Shown: positions 7,813 to 16,326, counted from the first letter of the stretch. The stretch is DNA of 64,000 nt from JAJDXO01 sp965221855 (GCA_965221855.1 CBDCSV010000002.1:1-64000); one strand, 5' to 3'. Notes: a model not told the origin generated them from the letters alone. Numbers and translations: made by a program.

Positions 7813-9234
7813 ATGGTCGAGACGGGCGGCGAAAATCGGAATAAACTGAAAAAAGGCCAGCCCGCCAGCCCGCCAGCCCGCCAGCCCGCCAGCCCGCCAG
7901 CCCGCCAGCCCGGTGAAGCCAACTGGGCCAATCGCACCCTGTTTCATGGCGACAACCTGACATTTCAGCGGGCGATGAACTCCGAATCGGTGGACCTCAT
8001 CGCCACCGATCCGCCGTTCAACAAGGGCCGGGATTTCCACGCCACGCCGGACAGCCTAGCCGCCGGGGCCAAGTTCCAGGACCGCTGGTCATGGGAACGA
8101 GACGTCCATCAGGACTGGGTTGACCAACTCACCGACGATTACCCCCGCCTGATGGAGGCCATAGAAAGTGCCCGCTATGCGCACAGCGACGGCATGGGGG
8201 CCTATGTGTGCTTCATGGCCGTCCGCCTCCTGGAAATGCGGCGCGTACTCAAGCCGACCGGCTCGATTTATCTGCACTGCGATCCCACTGCCAGCCACTA
8301 CCTCAAGGCCGTCATGGACGCCATTTTCGGGTGGCGGAATTTTATCAATGAAATCGTTTGGTGCTATTCGCACGGGGGAAAGAGCAAGAAGCACTTTGGC
8401 AAGAAACACGACCTAATTTTGTCGTATTCCAAAGGCAAAACGTGGACCTTCAACTATTCTGATGTGCGCATTCCGATGAAATCAGGGAAAGAATCTTTTG
8501 GCGGGAGATTAGAGACAGATTCAGACGGGCGGAAATATCGACTTGTTTATGGCACAAAAAATGCTAAAGGCGAGACGCGGTACTACAAATACTATTTGGA
8601 TGAAGGGAAGATTCCAGAAGACTACTGGACAGATATCAACAGCCTGCAATCCGGCGTGAAGGAACGCGCTGGCTATCCGACCCAAAAGCCGCTCGCCCTT
8701 TATGAGCGGATGCTGAAAGTGTCATCGAACGAGGGTGATATTGTGCTGGACCCCTTCTGCGGCTGCGCCACAACGCTTGTCGCTGCTGAACACCTGCAAC
8801 GGCAGTGGGTGGGCATCGACATATGGGAAGGCGCTCACAAGCTAGTAAAAAAGCGCCTGAGCGACGTTACGGGTCTGTTTGGCAGCGTGACGTTCACCGA
8901 CACGCCACCGGTTCGTACTGACGATGGTGCAGCCGCCGCGCCTTTCCTGCGGGTCAAAGAGCGCGTGAAGGAACCGGAGGGGCCGCGTTGGACGCGGGCG
9001 GAGATGTACGAGCATCTGCTAGAGCAGAACGGGTCGCGTTGCATGGGTTGCGACCGGACTTTCGACGATCCGCGCTATCTGGAGCTCGACCATAACACGC
9101 CGCGTTCGGACGGCGGGCTGAACCACATTTCTAACAGGGTGCTGCTGTGCGGGCCGTGCAACCGCCTCAAAAGCAATACCTACACCCTTTCCGGGCTGCG
9201 GCGGGAGAACAAGAAAAGAGGATTTATGAGATGA
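7813..9234 (+). CDS. DNA methyltransferase (beta class) fused to HNH nuclease, probably phase-variable
   Basis: 473 residues. Motif IV DPPF (66-69) precedes motif I FCGCATT (315-321), the order of beta-class N4-cytosine/N6-adenine methyltransferases. The C-terminus (about 407-458) is an HNH domain: CMGC, LELDHNTPRSDGG, then CGPCNRLKSN with two zinc CxxC pairs. I prefer ATG 7813 because GGGAGGG stands just before it; an in-frame ATG at 7762 lacks this. Codons 16-34 are seven copies of an 8-bp unit, so gain or loss of one unit shifts the frame, and both other frames meet a stop soon after the repeat. The fusion suggests modification and cleavage in one protein. An HNH part used only for DNA binding is possible. 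Confidence 0.85.
   Translation: MVETGGENRNKLKKGQPASPPARQPASPPARQPGEANWANRTLFHGDNLTFQRAMNSESVDLIATDPPFNKGRDFHATPDSLAAGAKFQDRWSWERDVHQDWVDQLTDDYPRLMEAIESARYAHSDGMGAYVCFMAVRLLEMRRVLKPTGSIYLHCDPTASHYLKAVMDAIFGWRNFINEIVWCYSHGGKSKKHFGKKHDLILSYSKGKTWTFNYSDVRIPMKSGKESFGGRLETDSDGRKYRLVYGTKNAKGETRYYKYYLDEGKIPEDYWTDINSLQSGVKERAGYPTQKPLALYERMLKVSSNEGDIVLDPFCGCATTLVAAEHLQRQWVGIDIWEGAHKLVKKRLSDVTGLFGSVTFTDTPPVRTDDGAAAAPFLRVKERVKEPEGPRWTRAEMYEHLLEQNGSRCMGCDRTFDDPRYLELDHNTPRSDGGLNHISNRVLLCGPCNRLKSNTYTLSGLRRENKKRGFMR
7858..7913 (+). repeat. 8-bp tandem repeat (cagcccgc), seven copies, inside the methyltransferase frame
   Basis: Six exact units of cagcccgc and a seventh ending in g run from 7858 to 7913, encoding PASPPARQ repeats. 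Eight is not a multiple of three, so slippage by one unit switches the frame. After the repeat, one alternative frame stops immediately (CGG TGA) and the other after about 17 codons. The present copy number is the ON state. Confidence 0.92.
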
Positions 9235-9347
9235 CCACGGATGATGCCCGGATCGAGCATCTACAGAACCAAGTCACGGTGCCTTTCCTCGACCGGCTCT
9301 CCCGGTTGATCTATCGTGACGGGATCGACTCCGGTTCCGTCCGGTGA
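9231..9347 (+). CDS. 38-residue ORF coupled to the methyltransferase stop, probably a truncated gene
   Basis: ATG 9231 overlaps the methyltransferase TGA (ATGA), a typical sign of translational coupling. The peptide (starting MTTDDARIEHLQNQV and ending DGIDSGSVR) is not recognised and ends early. It may be the head of a partner gene lost by deletion, since the next 60 bp before the convergent CoiA-like gene hold no continuation that I can see. Confidence 0.35.
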   Translation: MTTDDARIEHLQNQVTVPFLDRLSRLIYRDGIDSGSVR

Positions 9348-9413
9348 CGACACGAAGGCGCAAATTCAGCTAACGCGATACGCTACGCGATGTGGAAGGC
9401 GCCGCGGCGGATT

Positions 9414-10370
9414 CTACCGCGCCTCAGAGACATGAATGTGCTCGTCGAGCCAACGGCCGACTGCCTCCATCGGGTCCTCTTCATCCGGATGTCCGAACGC
9501 CTCCGGTGGTGGACGAGTTCCATGTGTTTGGGGTGGTCGCGGCTTTCCAAGCGCGCGAAAGCCGTCACAGACCACGCCGACGTTGCTTGAGGCATTAAGC
9601 AGGTGCTCACATCCCCCCAAGCAGTCGTCGATCACGTTGGCGTAGTGCTTACCCCTCCAGACCCTGGCGGGAATAGGACACCCGTCCACGTGCCATGCAA
9701 AGCCCCGGTGCACCGAATAGAGCAGTGTTCCTTCCGACAGCTTCCTCCTACGCCATTCCTCTGCGTGCACGTTGTGCAGCCAGCGCTTGTGTCCGGTTCC
9801 GTCGACAACAATTTTCTCGAGCTCTTCGCGGGCGAGGTCGCGGTCGGTATCTGACAGGTCGATCTCGACGCATGACATGCCAAGCTCTCTAATCTTTCTG
9901 ATTTTGGCTCTGTCCGTGCCGTGCGTCACGGTCACTTCAACAAGGAGTTCGCGCCCCTTGATCCGTACAATTACATCCGGGATTATCGAGCCAAGCCTCT
10001 GCTCCACGGCCACGGACTCGACAGGATAGCGCCGTTTCGGCGCGATCTCGATGTGCGGAAACCCGTAGCTGGGCAGGATTTGGACCGCTGGCAGCGCGAT
10101 TTCCTTGCGCACCTTGAGGATGTCTTTCGCTGCAAGGTGCAATGCGGTTTCGGCTGCATGCTGGCACTCATCCCCGCTGGCGTGCGCGAAATGATGCTCT
10201 ACGACCTTCCCCTGTCTTGCGATCAGTGGTCCGTGGCATGTCGGACAAATGCACGCGCATTTGAGCCCGTTCTGGACTTCCGAGACATGCGCCGATTCCC
10301 CATTCGCGCCGATGGCCCAGGTCAGCCTCGCGCCGTGGCGGCCTTGGGTGTTCGGTCTTGCTCTGGCCAT
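9414..10370 (-). CDS. CoiA-like zinc-finger nuclease
   Basis: 318 residues from the ATG at 10370, which has GGGGAGG 8 nt upstream; the frame is open 13 codons further but without such a site. The N-terminus has the CoiA-like finger: CICPTCHGPLIARQG followed by EHHFAHASGDECQH. The middle has a PD-(D/E)xK-like core, IPDVIVRIKGRELLVEVTVTHG. CoiA-family proteins are competence-associated or phage/plasmid-borne DNA-processing proteins with a predicted nuclease fold. The C-terminal third is not recognised. Position beside the methyltransferase-HNH gene suggests a DNA-defence or mobile DNA role, which is inference. Confidence 0.6.
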   Translation of the reverse strand: MARARPNTQGRHGARLTWAIGANGESAHVSEVQNGLKCACICPTCHGPLIARQGKVVEHHFAHASGDECQHAAETALHLAAKDILKVRKEIALPAVQILPSYGFPHIEIAPKRRYPVESVAVEQRLGSIIPDVIVRIKGRELLVEVTVTHGTDRAKIRKIRELGMSCVEIDLSDTDRDLAREELEKIVVDGTGHKRWLHNVHAEEWRRRKLSEGTLLYSVHRGFAWHVDGCPIPARVWRGKHYANVIDDCLGGCEHLLNASSNVGVVCDGFRALGKPRPPQTHGTRPPPEAFGHPDEEDPMEAVGRWLDEHIHVSEAR

Positions 10371-10445
10371 CGGTACGGCCTCCCCTTGCCCTGGTAGCAG
10401 CTCGTGCATCCGTTGACAACGGCCGCCGGGGCAGGGGAGTGGGCC

Positions 10446-11714
10446 CTAGAGCCGGGCCGCCTCCGGGATCAACGGCGGCAGGGCGTTCAGTTCATCGATG
10501 CTGAAGCCGGCCAGTTTCTTGTATTTGTCGGCGTGGTTCTTGAGGTCCTCGTAGGGCATGACCTCGTGGATGTCGTCGAACACGCCGCCGCACAACTCCT
10601 CGATCACGTCGAGGATAGCGTCCGGCCCGTCGCCGCCGCGGTTGGCATGGATCACCTTCTCGGTCGCCGGACGCATTTCATCCTCGTAGACCTGGAGCGC
10701 CCGTTCCGTCACGCCGTGGGCGAGGAACGCGGCGCCCAGCTTGCGGGCATCGACGATGGCCTGTCCGGCGCCGTTGGAGCCGACGGGATAGGCGGCGTGG
10801 GCGGCGTCCCCGATCAGCGATACGCGGCCATGGGTCCAGCGGTCCAACGGGTCCCGGTCGACCATGGGATATTCGTAGATCCTGTCGCTGGCGCGCACCA
10901 TCGCCGGGACGTCGAGCCAGTCGAAGACCCACTCCTCGTAGCGGGGCAGGAAATCGTCCATGTTGGCGAGCCGGTTCCAGTCTTCCTTTCGCCAGCTGTC
11001 GTCCATGTTGAACTTGATGCTGGCGATCCAGTTGACCAGCGCCTCGCCGGTGCCGGGGTCGGTTTCGGATATGGGGTATGAGACGAAGCGCTGCGCGTCG
11101 TAGCCGACCATCACCATGGACGCCCCGGTGAGGAACGGCTTCATGCGGGTGGTGCCGCGCCACAGGATGAAGCCGCCCCAGGCGGGCGGGCCTTCGTCCG
11201 GCGCCATCCGGGCGCGTATGGCCGAATGGATTCCGTCGGCGCCGAGTAGCAGGTCGCCGGTTTCGCTCCGGGTCTCGCCGGCGCGGTTTTCCAGGTGCAG
11301 CACGGCGCGGTCGTCGGTGGTCTCGAAACCGGTGGCCGACCAGCCGGTTTCGAAGCAATCGGGGCCGGCGCGCCTTAACAGCTGTTCATAGAGCATCATG
11401 TGCAGCATGCCCCGGTGAACCGAAAATTGCGGCCACTTGTAGCCGGCCCAGGTTCCCCGGGGCTCGGTCCAGATCTCCAATCCGGTCTTGGTGTACATGC
11501 CGTAATCGCGGGTGCGGACGCCGATGCCGCCGAGGTACGGCTCCAGTCCGAGATCGAAAAGCTCGCGGACCGCGCTCGGCTGCAGGTTGATGCCGACCCC
11601 GAGGGGTTTGACCTCGTCGACGCTTTCGAAAATCCTGAACGGCGCGCCGATCTGATGGCAGGTGAGGCCGAGGGCCAGGCCGGCGATGCCGCCGCCGGCG
11701 ATGAGTACGGTCAT
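10446..11714 (-). CDS. FAD-dependent aromatic-type monooxygenase
   Basis: 422 residues of the p-hydroxybenzoate/salicylate hydroxylase group. The dinucleotide motif GGGIAGLALG stands right at the N-terminus, the DG motif region is LLLGADGIHSAIR, and the FAD ribityl motif is VSLIGDAAHAAYPVGSNGAGQAI in part. An upstream in-frame start at 11780 would add 22 residues before the Rossmann strand, unusual in this family, so MTVLIAGGG is chosen. The enzyme would use NAD(P)H and O2 to hydroxylate an aromatic or conjugated substrate. The divergent DUF3237 gene and the P450 gene beyond it suggest an oxidative catabolic cluster. Substrate unknown. Confidence 0.85.
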   Translation of the reverse strand: MTVLIAGGGIAGLALGLTCHQIGAPFRIFESVDEVKPLGVGINLQPSAVRELFDLGLEPYLGGIGVRTRDYGMYTKTGLEIWTEPRGTWAGYKWPQFSVHRGMLHMMLYEQLLRRAGPDCFETGWSATGFETTDDRAVLHLENRAGETRSETGDLLLGADGIHSAIRARMAPDEGPPAWGGFILWRGTTRMKPFLTGASMVMVGYDAQRFVSYPISETDPGTGEALVNWIASIKFNMDDSWRKEDWNRLANMDDFLPRYEEWVFDWLDVPAMVRASDRIYEYPMVDRDPLDRWTHGRVSLIGDAAHAAYPVGSNGAGQAIVDARKLGAAFLAHGVTERALQVYEDEMRPATEKVIHANRGGDGPDAILDVIEELCGGVFDDIHEVMPYEDLKNHADKYKKLAGFSIDELNALPPLIPEAARL

Positions 11715-11835
11715 CCGATGTTGCGGAGCGGGTCCGCCTCCCCGAATATCTGTTCGGGTTCTGAATGCCGCATCCGTCATTCCGGATCAATGGGTTTCGG
11801 CATTTCCGCCGGGACCATAGCCGAGGGACGAGACC

Positions 11836-12288
11836 ATGATCGAACTCAAACCGCTTTTTCAGATCCGGGCCGAGGTGGCCGAACCGCAGGTCAGTTCCGG
11901 GGCGCCCTACGGCGACCGCCGGTTCATTCCGGTCACCGGCGGCGCCTTCGAGGGAGAGCGGCTGCGGGGCAAACTGCTGGCGGGCGGCGCGGACTGCCAG
12001 CTGATGCGCGCCGACGGGGTCGCGGACCTGGACGTCCGGGTCACGCTGCAAACCGATGACGGCGCGATCATCTACATGAAGGGCCTGGGGTTGCGTCACG
12101 GGCCGCCCGAGGTCATGGGGCGCCTCGCCGCCGGAGAGGCCGTCGACCCGGGCGAATATTACTTCCGCGAATCGGCGCTGTTCGAGGCGCCCGCCGGCCC
12201 GTACGAGTGGCTCAACCGCGTCCTGGCGCTCGGCACCGGCCGGCGCGATCCGGCCATGGTGATCCTGGACGTCTTCGAGGTGCTCTAG
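11836..12288 (+). CDS. DUF3237 domain protein
   Basis: 150 residues covering a single DUF3237 domain: LKPLFQIRAEV at the start, a central GGAFEGERLRGKLLAGGADCQ core, then LDVRVTLQTDDGAIIYMKGLG, and YYFRESALFEAP near the end. These proteins form small beta-barrels and are often found beside aromatic degradation genes. Their role is not established. It is divergent from the FAD monooxygenase gene, with about 120 bp between them that should hold both promoters. ATG 11836 follows GAGGGACGAGA. Confidence 0.8.
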   Translation: MIELKPLFQIRAEVAEPQVSSGAPYGDRRFIPVTGGAFEGERLRGKLLAGGADCQLMRADGVADLDVRVTLQTDDGAIIYMKGLGLRHGPPEVMGRLAAGEAVDPGEYYFRESALFEAPAGPYEWLNRVLALGTGRRDPAMVILDVFEVL

Positions 12289-12329
12289 GCTCCGGACTCT
12301 ATCGAGCCGCCCCGCGCGGAGCCGGGGCA

Positions 12330-12476
12330 TGACGGCCGGAGTGTGCCCCAAAAGGAGTGCGTCATACCCCGGCGCAAGTCCGGGGTATCCAGGATATTCA
12401 CCACAGAGGCACAGAGATCACAGAGGACGAATGATTAACTCTTCTTGTCTCACTGTCTCACTGTCTCTGTGGTTAA
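12330..12476. repeat. two palindromic dispersed repeats in the 12289-12664 gap
   Basis: The gap of 376 bp holds no gene. At about 12364-12390 is the palindrome tacccCGG-cgcaagt-CCGgggta, followed by tccagg, a common proteobacterial REP-like form. At 12398-12476 is a second hairpin whose arms are accacagaggcacagag-like on the left and ctctgtggtta on the right. A relative of the second lies at 14741-14830. The promoter of the P450 gene should lie in 12480-12650, but no clear boxes were seen. Confidence 0.5.
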
Positions 12477-12664
12477 AAAATTGGGCTTTGCTCCCCCACC
12501 CCCACCCTCGATCGAGTCCGGGCCCTAAAGGGGCTCCCCGCGTCTCCGTCCAAGGTTTCCACGCAGTGGAAATCCGGGTCATGGCACTGGCCGCCGGCCG
12601 GGCGATCCGCGGATAATGGGTTCGTTGCCGGGTCGTCGCGAAACGGCGCAGCAGGGGAAGACAC

Positions 12665-13945
12665 ATGGTCGATTCAGCCTATTACAAAGACCGTCCGGCG
12701 GAGCGGGTGGTGCCGCGGGGGTGCCCCGTGGATCACGGCTTTTCGACGTTCAGCGAGGCCTACATCAAAAATCCCTACGCGGAACTCAAAAAGCGCCGCC
12801 ACGACACGCCGGCGTTTTACTCGGAGGAAATGGGCTATCTGGTTCTGACCAAGATGGAAGATGTCCTCCATGTGTTCAAGAACCCGGGTATCTTCTCGCC
12901 CGAGAACGTTCAGCAGCCGGTGGTGAAGATCTGCGACGCGGCGCGGGAAATCCTCGCCGCCGACGACTACCGGCCCCTGCCGGTGCTCTCCAACAACACG
13001 CCGCCGGACCATGTCCGTATCCGCAAGCACGCCCACGCGGGGTTCTCGAACCGCCGAATGCAGGTCCTCGAGCCCTTCGTCCGGCAGCGTTCCGAAACCC
13101 TGATCGACGCGATGATCGAGGCGGGCCCGCCGGCCAACTTCGTCACCGCCGTCGGGCACCCGCTGCCCGGCGAGACCATTTTCCGCCTGCTCGGTTTTCC
13201 GCCGGAGGACGATCCGCAGCTCAAGGTCTGGACCACCAACCGGCTGTCCTTCACCTGGGGCCTGAGCACCGACGAGGAACAGATCGCCATCGCCGAATAC
13301 ATGCTCGCCTACTGGCGCTATTGCTGCGCCCACGTGAAGCGCCGCCGCGAGGAGCCGGCCGACGATTTCACCACCGAACTGCTGGCGGTCCACAACGAAA
13401 ATGCCGCCGAACTGTCCATCGCCGAAATCGAATCCGTGGTCTACGGGCTCTCATTCGCTGGCCACGAGATCGTCAGCAATCTGCTCGGCAACACGCTGAT
13501 CAATCTGCTCCGCAACCGCGGGAGCTGGGACGAAATCTGCGCCGATCCGGCGAAAATCCCGGGCGCGGTGAACGAGTCGCTGCGGATCGACTCGCCGCAG
13601 ACCAGTTGGCGCCGCATCGCGCGGGAAGACACCACGGTCGCCGGCTACGACATCCCCAAGGGCACCGAGATTTTCATGTCGCTGGGCTCGGCCAACCACG
13701 ACGAGGACAAGTTTCCGGAGCCGGAGACCTTCGACATCCACCGGGAGAACGCCAACCACAACGTTTCCTTCGGCCACGGGTCCCATTTCTGCCTCGGCAA
13801 CCGGCTGGCCATCCTGGAGGGGACCATCGCCCTGCAAGTCCTGGCCGGCCGCCTGCCGAGCCTGGACCTTGTCGAGGACCAGACGTTGAGCTACGTCCCC
13901 AATTTCACCATGCGCGGGCCCGCCGAACTGTGGGTCGAGTGGTAA
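12665..13945 (+). CDS. cytochrome P450
   Basis: 426 residues, a soluble class I bacterial P450. The heme-thiolate loop is FGHGSHFCLGN with Cys376. The K-helix ExxR is Glu304-Ser-Leu-Arg307. The I helix reads FAGHEIVSN (264-272): the acidic residue is kept but the threonine that usually follows it in AGxET is Ile269. No ferredoxin or reductase partner lies nearby. ATG 12665 is preceded by GGGGAAG. The neighbouring GST and DUF3237 genes on the same strand suggest joint oxidative detoxification or catabolism. Confidence 0.93.
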   Translation: MVDSAYYKDRPAERVVPRGCPVDHGFSTFSEAYIKNPYAELKKRRHDTPAFYSEEMGYLVLTKMEDVLHVFKNPGIFSPENVQQPVVKICDAAREILAADDYRPLPVLSNNTPPDHVRIRKHAHAGFSNRRMQVLEPFVRQRSETLIDAMIEAGPPANFVTAVGHPLPGETIFRLLGFPPEDDPQLKVWTTNRLSFTWGLSTDEEQIAIAEYMLAYWRYCCAHVKRRREEPADDFTTELLAVHNENAAELSIAEIESVVYGLSFAGHEIVSNLLGNTLINLLRNRGSWDEICADPAKIPGAVNESLRIDSPQTSWRRIAREDTTVAGYDIPKGTEIFMSLGSANHDEDKFPEPETFDIHRENANHNVSFGHGSHFCLGNRLAILEGTIALQVLAGRLPSLDLVEDQTLSYVPNFTMRGPAELWVEW

Positions 13946-14051
13946 GCACCGGGTTCACGCCGATTCGGCGATTGAACCGGCCGGCGGGGGTACGCCTTGA
14001 CCATCCGGGATTTCCCCCGAAGATGGCGGACATACTTCGCGGGAGGGCACG

Positions 14052-14675
14052 ATGATCGATCTATATTTCTGGACCACGGACAACGGCTACAAGGCCCGGC
14101 ACGGGATGGAGGAGAGCGGCCTCGAATACACCGTCAAGCCGGTCCGTATTCCGGACAGGGAGCAGTTCGCCCCCGAGTTCCTGAAACTCAATCCCGCCCA
14201 CAAGATTCCGGTGATCGTCGACCATGACGGGCCGGGCGGCGAACCGCTGACCTTGAGCGAGTCCGGCGCCATTCTGAAATACACCGCCGAGAAGGCCGGC
14301 AACGGCCAGTATCCGGATGACCCGGCCAGGCGGGTGCTGGTCGACCGGTGGCTGTTCTATGGATCGGCCCAGTTCACCACATTGGCGCAGCAGTACGGTT
14401 TTTTCTGGATCCGCAATCCGGAGACGGTGGAGCAGGCCAAGGCCCACTACAGGAACGTGCTGGCCGAGATGTTCGGCCTTTTGGACCAGCGGCTCGCCGA
14501 CAACGAATATCTCGCCGGTGATTTTTCCGTCGCCGATATCTCCGTCTATGCCGATACCCACATCTACGGCGACGACAAGTGGATCGGCTTCGGCGATTTC
14601 CCCAACCTGAAGCGCTGGCACGACGCCATCAAGGCGCGCCCCGCGGTCCAGCGCGCCTGGGGGCCGTACGAATAG
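14052..14675 (+). CDS. glutathione S-transferase (Nu/YfcG-like)
   Basis: 207 residues. N-terminal thioredoxin-like domain with LYFWTTDNGYKARHGMEE, the cis-Pro region HKIPVIVDHDGP and the Glu-Ser pair of the glutathione site (LSESGAILKY). The C-terminal helical domain holds LAGDFSVADISVYAD, the N-capping box motif. The TTDNGYK start is typical of YfcG/YghU-like bacterial GSTs that act as disulfide-bond reductases or conjugate electrophiles. GGGAGGG lies just before the ATG. It follows the P450 gene after about 100 bp and may be co-transcribed with it. Confidence 0.88.
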   Translation: MIDLYFWTTDNGYKARHGMEESGLEYTVKPVRIPDREQFAPEFLKLNPAHKIPVIVDHDGPGGEPLTLSESGAILKYTAEKAGNGQYPDDPARRVLVDRWLFYGSAQFTTLAQQYGFFWIRNPETVEQAKAHYRNVLAEMFGLLDQRLADNEYLAGDFSVADISVYADTHIYGDDKWIGFGDFPNLKRWHDAIKARPAVQRAWGPYE

Positions 14676-14740
14676 CGGGCGGCGGCGATGTATTCCACCG
14701 CCTAAGCCCGGTCAATCAACAAAGAGGTGCTGATAAATTC

Positions 14741-14837
14741 CTTACCACAGAGCACACGGAGACCACGGAGTAGGTGTATTCGGCTGCACGACGCCCCATC
14801 TCCGTGATCTCGGTGATCTCCGTGGTGAATATATTGG
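14741..14837. repeat. accacagag-type hairpin repeat
   Basis: The left arm cttaccacagagcacacgga and the right arm ctccgtggtgaat are inverted relatives and flank about 60 bp. This is the same repeat type as at 12398-12476. It lies directly upstream of the palindrome that was split by IS4. Confidence 0.45.
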
Positions 14838-14851
14838 ATGCCCCGCATAAA

Positions 14852-16126
14852 GCCACTGCTGTCCGGTTTATTTTTGTGGACGGGTTGCATGGCATTGATT
14901 CTACTGGGGTCCAAGCGTTTGCGAACGTTTTGGACACGAAGGAGGCTCAATGCCATGCATCACCACAATAGCGTTTTCCACGATCTGTTGAAGCATATTC
15001 CTTGGGACGCTTTTGAGCGTTTGGTTGCCGAGCACGGCGCGGACAAGCACATTCGCCGGTTGCCGACGAAGAGCCAGTTCATCGCCCTGCTGTATGGACA
15101 GTTCTCCGGCGCGTCCAGCCTGCGGGAGATCGCCGGCGGCCTGGAGAGCCATTCGGCGCGTTTGTACCATGTCGGCGGCCGCACGGTGTCACGCTCGACC
15201 TTCGCCGACGCCAACGCGCGCCGTCCGGCGGCGGTGTTCTCGGGCCTGTTCGCCGAGATGGCCGGCCGCGCCCAGCGGGGGCTGCGGCGCAAGCTCGGCG
15301 ATGCCACCTATCTGATCGATTCCACCGGGCTCCGCCTGAGCGGGGCCGGGTCCGAGTGGGCGCGCTTCTCGGCCAAGGTGTGCGGCGCCAAGGTCCACGT
15401 GATCTACGACGCGGATGCCGATCAGCCGGTTTATTCGGCGATGACGGCGGCCCGGGTCAACGACATCACGGCGGCGAAGGAGATGCCCATCGAGGCCGGC
15501 GCCACCTACGTCTACGACCTCGGCTACTACGATTATGCCTGGTGGGCCAAGCTGGACGCCGCCGGATGCCGCATCGTCACCCGCTTCAAGTCCAGCACGC
15601 CGCTCGACCTCATCGCCGAACTCGATGTGGCCGAGAACGGCGGCATCCTGTCCGACCGCATCGGCTTGCTGCCCAAACGCCAGGCCAAAAACCGCAAGAA
15701 CCCGTTCTCCGAGCCGGTGCGCGAGGTGCGGATCAAGACCGACACCGGCAAGGTGCTGCGCATCCTCTCCAACGACCTCGACGCCCCGGCCGAGGAGATC
15801 GCCGAGCTCTACAAGCGGCGATGGGCCATCGAGCTGTTCTTCCGCTGGGTCAAACAGACCCTCAAGATCAAACACTTCATCGGCAACAGCGAGAACGCCG
15901 TGCGCATCCAGATCGCCGTCGCGATGATCGCCTATCTGCTGCTCAGGCTCGCTCAAGCCACCCAGAAGGCCATCAACAGCCCGCTCATCTTCGCCCGTCT
16001 CGTGCGCGTCAACCTCATGCATCGAAAGCGCATCGACAGGCTCCTCATACCCAAAATACCGCCGCCCGAAAATCCAAACCAAATGGCCATCCAATGGACG
16101 TGAAAATTAAACCGGACAGTAGTGGC
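14852..16126 (+). mobile_element. IS4-family insertion sequence, inserted in a hairpin loop
   Basis: 1275 bp. The inverted ends are GCCACTGCTGTCCGGTTTAT on the left against GCCACTACTGTCCGGTTTAA as the reverse complement of the right end. The flanks carry a 5-bp duplication, ATAAA (14847-14851 and 16127-16131). Outside it the sequence is a perfect palindrome, atgccccgc on the left (14838-14846) and gcggggcat on the right (16132-16140). The element therefore sits in the ATAAA loop of a hairpin. Confidence 0.92.
14955..16103 (+). CDS. IS4-family transposase with DUF4372-type N-terminus
   Basis: 382 residues from ATG 14955, which has AAGGAGG ten bases upstream. The N-terminus (HNSVFHDLLKHIPWDAFERL, then PTKSQFIALLYGQFSGASSL) is the DUF4372-type domain found on one IS4 subgroup. 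The catalytic core shows D in TYLIDSTGLRLS, D in VYDLGYYDYAWW and E in the family signature KRRWAIELFFRWVKQTLKIK (Y-(2)-R-(3)-E-(6)-K). The gene looks intact. Confidence 0.93.
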   Translation: MHHHNSVFHDLLKHIPWDAFERLVAEHGADKHIRRLPTKSQFIALLYGQFSGASSLREIAGGLESHSARLYHVGGRTVSRSTFADANARRPAAVFSGLFAEMAGRAQRGLRRKLGDATYLIDSTGLRLSGAGSEWARFSAKVCGAKVHVIYDADADQPVYSAMTAARVNDITAAKEMPIEAGATYVYDLGYYDYAWWAKLDAAGCRIVTRFKSSTPLDLIAELDVAENGGILSDRIGLLPKRQAKNRKNPFSEPVREVRIKTDTGKVLRILSNDLDAPAEEIAELYKRRWAIELFFRWVKQTLKIKHFIGNSENAVRIQIAVAMIAYLLLRLAQATQKAINSPLIFARLVRVNLMHRKRIDRLLIPKIPPPENPNQMAIQWT

Positions 16127-16326
16127 ATAAAGCGGGGCATGACGATAGGGTTTAATTCCAAGAAAGCGTCAACCCCCGGCCCAACGGACCGGCCCCTTAC
16201 GACGCGAAAATACGGGCCTGGATTCCCAAGAAATTTCAGTGATGCCAAATAATTATAGTCCCTGGATACGAAGTTGGGTTAGCGTTACGGCGATAAGGCA
16301 CAAAACGTATCTATTGGGAGGAATTC

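Noticed and set aside
7858..7913. CRISPR-like or minisatellite array
   Set aside because: The unit is only 8 bp with no spacers and lies inside a coding frame; slippage-type repeat is the better reading.
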